DNA from: Cristatella mucedo
Taxonomy: Eukaryota; Bryozoa; Phylactolaemata; Cristatellidae
Length of the DNA: 64,000 nt
NCBI GenBank assembly: GCA_009760855.2
Contig: WPIO01000008.1
Span: 2,254,501 to 2,318,500, forward strand
Direction of reading: 5' to 3'
Shown: one piece after another, positions 11,401 to 23,400 of the stretch
Position numbering within the stretch: position 1 is the first letter of the stretch
Layout of the letters: every line of letters begins with the position of its first letter
Notes under the pieces: model-generated
What the model was told of the DNA's origin: nothing
The model's input: the letters and a program-made list of their open reading frames with translations, nothing else
Database searches by the model: none
Position numbers and translations under genes: made by a program

Positions 11401-14400
11401 ATTTGAGGTTGGTCAGAGGCACAGCTAAGCGGCTCGAGTCAGAAGAACTGGTGGTTCACCCGATTTGAAAGTACTTCTGCTAGTTAGGCCTGGGCAAGAG
11501 AATGACATGCTGTAAAAATGAGCGATTAGACTTAAGCGAGAAAGCCTTCCGTTCAAGAGAGCTGCTCGGAGCTGCCAGCACAGCACCACCAGACTCACGG
11601 AAAAATCCTAGCCAAGTGCACGTAGCTAGCTAGTAGCTGCCAATCATATACTTATACATTCAAAAAACTAGCCGAAAGCTATTTGCCGTTAGAGCCGGAC
11701 TCTCGAATTCTTGCGCACATACACATACATTGTCATCCGAATGGATCGGCAGCCCTGTATACTGTATACTGCTATATACTGTATACTGCTAGCCACTGCC
11801 GAGCCTCTTCGAAGGCCACAGCAGAGCGAGCACCCCCCCCCCCGCCCCCGGATGGTGAGCTTGATGTCGGTACCCATTAGCCTGCAAGCCTCTAATGGCT
11901 GTCTGGCTAGCCACCGCGACGTTTACGTGCGCGCTTGTTCGCTAGAGCACGAGCACTCAGGTGCACTCCGGCGAACCCCGTGAAAGTTCGTGCAATCGTC
12001 GCCTTTGTGCGAACACCTGCTGCGCTCATTTTTAGCGATGCACCGAGGCTGCACGCACGGCTCTGCACGATAGTGATTCCTCGATGCAACTGGCCAAGGG
12101 CAGTCTTACAAAAGTGCAAAGGTTTTGCAGGTGTGCCTCACAATGGCGGCCAAGAGGATGGCGTCTAAGAACTGCCTGATTCAGAGGCTGCAGTCGGTGG
12201 AGACGCTCGGATCTACGTCTGTCATTTGCTCGGATAAGACGGGCACGCTCACGCAGAACCGCATGACCGTGGCCCACATGTGGTACGACGACCGAATTGT
12301 GGAGGTACCCAGCCAAGCAACGGAAATCGGTATGCCGACGACGCTGGATGTGTTGCAGGGGTCTGCCCGCGCTGCGGGCCCCCTTCATCCGCAGCAGCGA
12401 ATTCCGGCAGCAGATGTGCTGGGGCCGCAGCAGCTCCAGAACGGAAGTCTTCCACGTAAAAAGTGGTCCCACGTGACCTAGCACTAGACTTGCCTCTTGA
12501 ACCAATGACAGCGGAAGTAGGATCTCGAGTGCGCCTTGGCGAATCGAGAAATCGGCGATATACGCAGGTACGACGAGGATTGCCGGATGAGGCAGCAATG
12601 AAGACCCCACTCACTTCCGTTACATGTTCAATCGGTTTCTGGGTCTACATGTTGAAGAGCGACCATCGCAGCTGTGCAAGATAGCGGCAGGAAGTAAACC
12701 GATCGAATTTCGAAATAGGCAATAGTTGGGCGCCTGTAGTTTCCGAGACTTTCTGTCATTAGTCATCATAATTTGAGGACTGCTACTGTCGATAGTTACA
12801 ACTGAGGTCAGATGAATACTGGCTCGTGTTTTCAGTAGCTACAAACGTATGCATTATATCGCATGCACCGAAGTAGCTAGCAGAATCAGCAAAATAGCCC
12901 AGCGTACGACAGCACCCGTAAGGCTAAGCGAAGTCTCGAAGCGAAGCTACCGTGTGCTCGCGCCATTCGTCTTCAGACAATTCTTACCGTTCGGTCTGCC
13001 TATAAGCTTGCTTCACTATCTTTCCTTGCTCCCACGTTGCATAGCCCTTTCTTGCTCGTAGACAGTACGAAGCAGATCGAGAGCACCTACCTGGCGCTGG
13101 CAAGGTGTGCAGCACTGTGCAACAAGGCGGAGTTCCGGCCTGGCCAGGATGGAGTCGCCATCTTGAAACGAGAGTGCACTGGCGATGCATCGGAGTCGGC
13201 TCTGCTGAAATGCATGGAGGCCAACTTCACGAGCGTTGCTGAGTACAGAGACAAAAATGCAAAACTCTGCGAGATACCCTTCAACTCTACAAACAAGTTC
13301 CAGGTGATGTGAAGCTCTTTGGGCAGTTTCGTGTCAAAAGCCGGCGTCTCTGGGTCACATCGTGAATGCACCCATGCACATCGAGTAGTGGCAAAGCGCG
13401 TGAAAGGCAGGCTTTTGCTGTGCGGCCGCCGAAGGTCTAGGAAGCCACCGAAGCAGCTCGGGGTTGACACCTTTTCTATGTTCTTAGGGCGAAGTACCGC
13501 TAAGAAATACACATTCGCATGTAGTAAGTTTCAATGAGCGGAACAGAGCTTCGAGCAGTAGTTCCGGAAAGTGCGTGAGTGTCGTAGGGCGGCCAGCCTG
13601 AACTTGGACGCCTCGGGCGGGGCCAACTCTGATTAATAGCAGTACTAGGCCAAACTGCATCCTGGTTGGCCCTTTCGAGTAACGCCTGAAGACTTGAAGA
13701 GCCACCACACGAGGTTAGCCCGTCCGCTCGGGCAATAAAGTCGTTAGAGAATTTCTTAAGTCTGCCCGGAGTGGAATCAAAGTTCATGTAAATATTTTAA
13801 TTGGCAGCATGCACAGTGTCAGCATGCATTAGTGCACAAAGGACGAATCACGAGAACTCACTAAATGCTTTGATAAACATGTGTATTTTAGCTTCCTTTC
13901 AAATGTCGTCAAGTTAGTGGATGTCGGGAAATCAGTCAGGAGTGAGTTTCAGGCTTTGGGACCGTACGAACTAAAGCCGCGGTCTCCAAGGGATTTGAGG
14001 TTCGCATGAGGTATAGAAAAATTATTGAGTTTAGAAAAGCTGCTGGTATGATGCTTGGCCTGACTGGGATTTAGTTTGGATAGGTCGGCTGGAACCAGAG
14101 AATAAACGAACCTAAAAGTGAGTGACAGAGCCTTGCAGTCGATATACTGCTTGATGATTAAAACGCACCTTTTTTTTACAGCATTTGGTTGATCTTTGTT
14201 ATTCGTCCTTCATGTGTATGTACCTGCTTGGGCTATGCCTGCTGCTTGCGAATGTTACCACCAAACATTTGGTAATGCTTTATGTGCAGCATCTGTAAAG
14301 TGCCTAGAGCAAGATTCGGTTCTCTGCTGGCGCTATACACACATACTATTTATCTTTCTTCTGGTTAGCCAGTGCAGGTCGGTGAGAAGTTATGTAATGT

Positions 14401-17400
14401 CGCAACTTCACCACTCACAATCAGTAAGCCTAGCTGATGAGCCTTACACCAACTGTTAGGGCCTTTTTGCATGCACCGGAAGACCAACTAGCAGTGAGTC
14501 ACTGAAGTCGAGACGGGATGTTACACATGCACGGATCAGCTTTGATTTCGGTTTCCCTGTGTAAGCAGTCCTGAATTATTGCAATATTACGTAGCTGAAA
14601 TAAAAATCGAAAGAATGCACCTCAATAAGCTTCGTGCACGTACCTCGGTCTACCAAAGTTCAACCAGATAGTTCAACCAGTCGCAAGCGATGCAGAGATC
14701 GATAAATTTATTTTCAGAAAAGTTACTTCCTGTTTACACCCGGATTAATAATAATAATAATAATGCACTTGATAAAGCACCCTTAGAGAACTCAATCTCT
14801 TCTTAGGCGCATTATATTTGCTGCATGGTTTGCATAATCATTCTTTTATGTGAAAGTCAACAAAACTTCAGATTACATTTCTAACAGGTTTATCTCTCTT
14901 GAAAGGTACCCTACACAAATATTTGATTTTTAGACACGTTTTAAAAGTATTTTTATAAAATTTCATATAATTCTTTAAGTAGCTTGCTGGTCCACGGTAG
15001 AATGCAAGTTATCTTACAAGACCTCAATGCTTGCATTTGTAGGCAGACGTGGCAAGTGGGGGCCTTCATTATGTCTGCTGCTTCACCCGGGGATGTAGTC
15101 ACTGAGACAGCTCAGATGTAGTGATTATCTCACCTGCTCGGCTTTACACTACGGTCAACAATTGATTGCACGGGTTCTGTGACCCCCACTTTGCGTGTGT
15201 TCTAGAATTTGTATTCTCACAGGTCTTGGAAAAATCTCCTCATTGAATTTATTCAGAAGTTGGCAAAACGTTAGCTCTAAAATTAACTCCAAAATGACGG
15301 ATTGTCGATGGCCTAAAGCTAAGGTGTGTGCACTTTCTTAAGTCACTGAACAATGAATTGGTTTCCTGTATGAGTCGGTGTAATTTTTCAATTTACTCAG
15401 GGCTGTTTTAACGACGTGTTTCGAAAAGTAGTGCCTGCCGACTTTCATCCTAAAAGGTGCTACTGCTTAATTCTTGTGTAGGCGTCATTGCTATAATCAT
15501 AACCCTAATCGCCCACCAGGCTTTTGTTCTGCTCATCATGAGGTCGTCGCTTCTCTGGTTATGGGTGTGAGTGCGCAGCTAGCGGGGGTGGGGCGAGTCT
15601 TACTAAAAGCTTGCTTTAAGAGTGGTGCCTGTGATATGCATGCGGTTTGTTAAAACTACAGGCCGAGTTTGTTCCAGACGATAGGCCTATGCCAGCGCGT
15701 CGATGCCCTTAGATTGGTGGGTGGATGGCGTGGCCGGGGCTTGATGTGTAGTCAGTTGATCATCCGGCTTGTTGGTTGAGAGACAACGTGCTTCAGGCTA
15801 CAATACGCTTAAGAATTTTTCAGACACCCACCCGTGTTTACTGCTGTCGACATTTGCCCATTCTTGGATTTGCCATTGGCCTAGTTGATGAGCAAAGCAC
15901 ACTCGCTTCTGAGGTTATGTGTTAGAATACTGCTGGCAATATGAGTTTTCTCGGGTCCTTCGGCACGAGGTCGAAGACGAAGCTGATGTGAGCTCTATAT
16001 CCGCTAGCATAGTAAGTGTTGTATTCAAGGCTGATTCCTTTTAGCTTTCCATACACAAGATCGTGGAAGGTAATGGGCCAGCAAGGTGTTTGCTTGTGAT
16101 GAAAGGTGCTCCCGAGAGAATCGTGGATCGCTGCAGCACCATTTTGGTGAACGGGAAAGAGCTGGTACTAGACGAGCTGTGGCGTGCCCAATTCGACGCA
16201 GCATACAAGATCTTGGGAAGCCTCGGTGAGCGCGTGCTCGGTAAGCTGCCCATTGAAAAAGCGAAGTGCTGCTAAGCTCGCTCGCCATCGGGTCAAATGT
16301 GAGTACACTTCAATCGTGTAACTTTGCTTGTCCGTGCTAGACGTGGGCACATTCTAGCCCTTCCGAAATTATTCCAAAACCCGTGGGTTCCCTTCTAGCC
16401 GCCCAGGGAGTTCATGCAGCTGCAGAGGTTTCTTTACTGCAAAGTGGTTTGTGGCATGGAGTCACTGCATGATCGAGGGTTCTGATGGAGTTCTTCCTTA
16501 ATGCTTTCAGCCCGATCAGCGGCACAATGGGCGGCTGCCGATGGTTGGGCTATAGCTGCAAAATAGCGTCGAGCATCATTGTTGTGGATCCAGAATTAAA
16601 GACCTTTTCTGTGAGCGAACTCAACGGGTGCTAGTCCTTGCAGACGTGTGGCAAACAGTGTTGGAGCTGGCGTCTCGACGCACGGCTAAAGAGCCGTAGA
16701 TGCTGCACCGGTCCACGAACATATTCCGATGGTAGCAGAGCGAGGCAGCGATTTAAAGCGTCCATGCCTCAGTGAAAAATTACATACTGCTTATGTGAAG
16801 CAAAACGTTATTCAAAAGAAATCAGAAATGAACTACTACAGTGATGCACAGTGATGCACAAGCTGAACTTACACACAAAATTCCACATTGATCCGTCCAG
16901 TATTGACTGAGTTGTGGAATTTACAAGGAACAAAGCTACACTGTAAATGAGGCCGTTGAAAAGTCTCAAAAGCATGTAGCTCAAAAAGCTGAAAACATAC
17001 CTCAATGTACCAAAGTTCAACAAGTTAGGGCACAAGTCACTTATAATGCAGAGATTGATAAATTTGTTTTGTACATATTTTGCTTCATTTTAATAATATA
17101 ATTCATTTCTATAGCGCCCCAAGAGAACTTAATCTCTATTCCGGCGCTTCACATATGCCTCGGGGCTCGAGCCCGCGACCTCAGCCAGACCTTGGTTGGG
17201 GCGAGCACCTTAACTGCTGGACCAAACCCGCTCGGCTCGAGTTTACTTCCGGGTTAGATATGGTTCGCCGAAACACGTTTTATAATATTTTCTTTTTTTA
17301 TGTAGAAGTGATCAAACCTTAGATCTCATTTTAAGTATGCTAGCCCTTGTGAGAAAGGTACCCTATAAAATTATTTCATTTTTGGACCAACCTGTTTAGT

Positions 17401-20400
17401 ATTTTTACAACAGTTGCCCATAACTCCTTACAGCATGTGTAGAAGACATTCACATTTGGATGGCTACTGACTTCTGTAGCTTAACGATGATAAGACCAGT
17501 CTATTAGTTATGGACAAGCCTAGTTTTACGTTCAAACTGCAAGAACTCACCCTCTGGCTTGGTAATTTATAGCATCATTCCGATGAAGCCTGCCTGTAAA
17601 TTGGGCGAGTTGTTCCCAAACGACTTGTCGTTAGATAGGCTCACTGGTTTCAAGTCGGCCTACTTTCAGCTAAGGAACATCTTCAAATCAAGGTCTGCTT
17701 AGACAAAAGTACGACAGAAAAAAACTAATTCACACGTCTGTGACATCCAAAAAAGGTAAGCTGATTTAATAGCCTCACATATATAGCAGCAGAAGAGCCT
17801 TCACCGCCATCGCCACCGTTTGCAGTGGTCAATCAAGAATCGTCCACTGCAGGACTCGAACCCACAACCCGGGTCGTGAAGAGCAAGCACCTTGCCCCAC
17901 TCCCCGGCTAAAACACGGGGGTCATTTTTTCTAGATTATTGCAATTCCCTTTGTTCAGGACTCCCGACCTGTGTCCGTAATCACGTTCAACTGATCCACA
18001 GCTCGGCATCTCGCCTGGTCTATCTTCAATACAATCTATGCAACGTCACACCACTTCCGTCTGAGCTTCACTGGTACCCTATCAAGCGTTGAATCGACTA
18101 CAATATCCTCTGCCTGGCTTTTAGGTCGCTTCACTCATTCACTCCTTTGACAAAGATCTTGGGCTCAAGCCCTGCGGCATATGTGACCAGCCTGAATAGA
18201 GATTAAGTTCCCCTAGGGGCTAGACAAATGAATTGTATTATTTTATATTACTCTTTTTCTACTCACAGACCACTCTGTGACAACTGTCTGCAGCAGCATG
18301 TGTCAGCCATGCCATGCCACGCCCCACCTCAAAGCAGTACAGTCGTCCACTGACCCACTAGTGGCAGTTGGGTGACGAACAACATATCTTGAAGCCGCTT
18401 ACACTGGGTCTCACTCAGCCTATGGGTAAGGCGCGTGCATACTTAACGAACAAAATCGTAGGCTCGAGTACTGGAGCAGGCAATTCCTTATTGCCAGCAG
18501 CAAGGGGGTGGTCGCCACCGACGCTCTTTCACAGCTATATAAATGACCTCGCTGAATGAACTCACTACTCTACTTTTTACTTTACTTGCAGGGTTCAGTG
18601 ATCTACTGTTGCCAGAAGCCCAGTGTCCGATCGGCTTCCCTTTCGATTCTGACAATGTCAATTTCCCGATGACTGGGCTTCGCTTTCTCGGCCTCATATC
18701 CATGATGGACCCGCCGAGGCCGGCCGTTCCGGCGGCCGTAGCCAAGTGCCGCGCTGCCGGCATCAAGGTAAAGCGTGCCGGCGGCGTGCGAACACACGCA
18801 GTCGCGACCAGAACGCGGTAGCGCCAGCTAGCTAGCTAGCTAGCACGCCGGGCAGGAACGGCTCGGCCGCCAGGCGCAGATAGCGTGGCCAGCGAGGTCC
18901 GATCCTTCATCTTGACGCTTCAGGTAATAATGGTGACCGGCGATCACCCAATCACGGCCAGGGCCATCGCCAAAGCGGTGGGCATAATATCTCCGGGCAG
19001 CGAACCCATCGAAGAGATGGATGAGCTGGCGGCTGCCACCGGCCACACGCCCGATTTCTTGGCAGCGGCTTCGGCAAAGCGCTTCGACTCGAAAGCAGCT
19101 GCATCCGCCGTTGCCGTCGTCGTCACTGGCGCCCAGCTGAAGGACATGTCTTCGGAGCAACTAGACGCCGTGCTCCGAGACCACGCCGAAATCGTCTTTG
19201 CACGAACTTCTCCACAGCAGAAGCTGACCATCGTCGAAGGCTGCCAGCGACAAGGAGCCGTCGTGGCCGTCACCGGAGACGGCGTCAACGACTCGCCTGC
19301 TCTCAAGAAAGCAGACATAGGTGACGTTGAGGCGGAGAAGCTCTCGGCCAAGGCTTTGCTTGCTTTGAAGTTTCGGTACTCGGTACATGCTGTTCTGTAG
19401 CGAGGACCCGTTTAGATAGGGTACTCCTCAATAAGACGCATCGGTAGGCTCCGGTGTCTGACCTTGCTGATGACAAGTGGACTGCACGTCGTGGGCTCAT
19501 GCATTCATGCCGATGCTTCAACCAAACCGTGGATTTTCCGGTAACCGCTAACCTGTAATCCGGTAACCGCTTCCCTAGTCGGGCATAAGTGGCTCCTTAA
19601 AATTCAGGAACAGCGAATGATCTTTTGGCAGTCATGATATGACTGATCTAGCACGATGCCTCGTACAAACATTAAATCCTTTGGAGACCGTGCATTTAGT
19701 TCGTATGCTCCCAAAGCCTGGAACTCCCTCCCGACCTGCGTCAGAACATCCCCTGACCTGACCACATTTAAAAGGAACTTAAAAACACACCTATTTAGGA
19801 CAGCATTTAGTGGGTCCCTGTGATCCGTCCTTCACGTGCTTATGCGTGCTGACACTGTGCATGCTGCCACTAACCACATTTGGATGCTGACCCTGTGCAT
19901 GTCACCCCTAACCATATTATTCATTTTGTTTGTTTTTCAAGCATGATTTTACTCACCATTCAATTGCATTTCACTTTGCAGCAAATGTAAAGCGCCCAGA
20001 AAGAGATTAGGTTCTCTGAGGGCGCTTTATCAAGCTCATTATTGTTATTATTATTATGCCGTTTCACTTTCACGTGCGAAAAAGGAAGGATGCCAGTCTT
20101 ACTGGTGGCAAGCGTTGAGCCCAAGCCTCCGGCACAGAAGGTTAACCAACGGCTTAACTTCTGGTTAAGTGGGCTGCTGCAAAATCGAGTGCTATGGTCA
20201 AAGTTATAAGATGTATACTCAGTAACTTTTGGTCTCCTTGTGCTTCGTAAAAGAATGTATCCCTGTCTGTAATTCCACAAAGCCAAATTGACGGAGTCAA
20301 TGTTATACTGTCGAGTTTTCCATTGTAAGCCTAAGCTGCTTGTGGTGCGCGTACACTAGTCCAGAGACTCCATTTCATGCAGAAGAGAGATAATGAGAAG

Positions 20401-23400
20401 CATAGCTGAGTCGGGAGGGCAGTTGAGGAAGTGAGTACGTGAATGTAGCTGCTTAGAACGGCTGAAAAGCATGTGCGGCAAAAGAGAAGATGTCGTTGCG
20501 TAAGAATTGTGAGAGTAGACTTTGTGGAGGAGTAAAAGCTTCTGTCGCCAGCAAAGGAATAGAACAGCTTATGTATAGTCCATGGAAACCCTGAGGGGGC
20601 GATGATGTGAAGCAAGCTCTATTGTGCAGTATACTCTTGTTATAGGCCCACCCCCTCAGGAGGTGTATAATAATAATACATTTGATATAGCGCCCTCAGA
20701 GAACTCAATCTCTTTCTAGGCACTTCATATTTGCTGCAAAGTAAGAAAGATCGAATGGTTATGCTGATATCCAGCGTGTAAGTTGGGCATCTAGCCAAGA
20801 CCTTTTAGCAGTATAACCCCCCTCACAAGTGTCAATATATAAGAAGTGTCTACCTAAGAAGTGTCACTTGGTAAGAATTTCCCCATCTAAGGATTTTCAC
20901 TAAATAAGAAGTGTTCCTCTTCAAGAAGTGCCACTTTATAAGAAATTTTAGTTATAAAAAGTACTACTATTTTAAGAAGTTTTGCTATATAAGAAGTGTC
21001 TGTACGCAAGAAATTTCTGTACGAAAGAATTACTCGTATATAGTAAGTGGGCTTTTATTAATATAGATTGTAAGGGTAGTATACTAAATGCATATTTGTT
21101 ATTGACGTGTAAATCCATCGATTTTTATGTCGCTATTATATAGCATGATAATATGTTACTATCTTTTTAAGGCATGCCAAAAATATTGCAGGTGCTTTAA
21201 TAAAATTTAAATTACTTGATGCGGTTCTCTTTCCTTCATTTTTTGCGTTTTCTGCTTTTATTTTCTAATGTTTCACCTCCAAGAGTACACAATATAATCA
21301 AAGTAAGATGCTGAGTACTCGCCTCTCTTGCGGCTTTCAGCTGGCAAAATCTAGTAACTCTTAAAGTGCTGCGGTGCCTCTCAGCCAAAAAACGCATGGT
21401 CACTCATGTTTTTGAACAGCCGTATCATCTCCCTCATTTTCTCTCGGTTTCCATTAGCAACTTGGTTTTTACCAGTCTCTATAATAAATTCATATTTGAC
21501 TGAAGCCCGGCTTTGTATCAGCTATTTGATTTTCACTTTTCTACTTGCCTGCCGTCTTGTGCTGTCAACCTGTGAGACACAGCAAAGCATAGATCATGCC
21601 TTATTTGTATAACCCCCAAGCAAGCTGCTTGCTTGTAGATTTAGCAAGTTTTGCTGAATGTGTTGCCCATGTTGTCAGCTGTACTATTAAACTCAGCATG
21701 AAGATGATTGCAGGCCAATGATATCGGTTGCACCTGCCTCCGGTGGAAAGCTTTGGCCGGGCCGGTAGCTGTGGGAGAAGCAGGTGATCGAATTACTAGG
21801 AAACTAAGAGCCGGTTCATGCTGCCTCTATTCCGATTGCATAGAGCGTCAATTATGACGGCTCATAGTGGCAAATCAGACTGGTTTTTGAAGAGCCAAAT
21901 ACCATGCAAACGAGAATGCTTGACTTCTTGACAGGTATAGCGATGGGTATAACCGGCAGTGAAGTAACGAAGCAAGCTGCTGATATGATACTCTTGGACG
22001 ACAATTTCGCATCAGTAGTGTCTGGTGTCGAAGAAGGACGAATCATTTTTGATAATTTGAAAAAGACTGTCTCCTACGTACTCACGAGCACTATACCGCA
22101 GATCACGCCATTCCTTTTTTTCATTTTGGCAAATGCTCCGCTACCGATAGGCACAATAACGATTCTCTTTATTTCTCTGGGAACAGATATGGTATGTATG
22201 GCCTTCATTGCAAACCACAGTTCCTAGCAACCCAGCAAGTTGGGGATGACGGCCATAGTGTTGTGGTAACACCATTTTCTGCTACTGCCTTGCTTTGTCT
22301 GTAGATGCCGGCAATCTCGCTGGGCTATGAGCGATCGGAGACAAACATTATGAACCGCAAGCCTCGTAATCCAATGAAAGATCATCTTGTCACCCAGAGT
22401 CTTTTGGGAATGGCATATGGCATAATCGGTGTGATACAGAGCCTAGGTGGATTTTTCGTGTACGTTGTTGTCATGGCAGAGAACGGATTCTGGCCGCGAC
22501 ATCTAATCAGCTTGAGGTTCGTCTGGGACTCGCCAGCAGTCATGGATCTCGAGGATAGCTATGGCCAAGAATGGGTAAGGGGGGCTGCTCTAGTTGGGAA
22601 TCAACTTCGGTTTACGAACGTCGGTGCTCTTGTTTTGCATTCGCCTCAACTTCTGCAACTCACTGGTTGCTGGTCTACTGGCCTGTGCAATCAGGTGCTT
22701 GCAATTAGTGCAGAACTTTGCAGCTAGGCTTGTCTGTCGTGAGTGGCAAAGTTACCACATTACACCACTTCTTGCTTACCTGAAATGGCTCCCGATCCAG
22801 CTGTGCACTGCCTTTACGGTTCTGCCACTCACTTTAAGGTCCCTTCATTCTCTGGCTCCAGCTTACCTATCAGAACTTCTCCCCAACCAGGCTAGGCATT
22901 GTGCCACCTGCTTTTCTGAATAACATCGTTAAGCTATGCTTTGGTCGAACGTCAAATCCTTTGGAGACCGTGCCTTTAGCTCCCATACTCCCAAAGCCTG
23001 GAACTCACTCTCGACTGACGTCACGACATCCCTCCAACTTGACATTTAAAAAGAAAGTAAAATCGCACCTGTATTTGACAGCATTTGCTGGGTCCTTGTG
23101 ATTTGTTCTTTATATGCTAATGCATGCTGACACCATGCATGCTGCCACTAATCACTTTTACAATTTCATAATGTGCATGTCACCCTAACCATGTTATGCT
23201 TGTTGACATTGTCCATGTTACCACTAATCATTTGATCACGCTTCCTTTACAACATATTAAAGTGCCTAGAAAGGTATATAGTTGTCTGAGGCGCTATACA
23301 GATCTATTATTATTATAGCATTTGATTGCCTTTTTGCCAAGTTGGCCATTCAAGTTACCGTGGATAGCTTCATTTTAGTTTATTTTGCAATCCAGCCACT

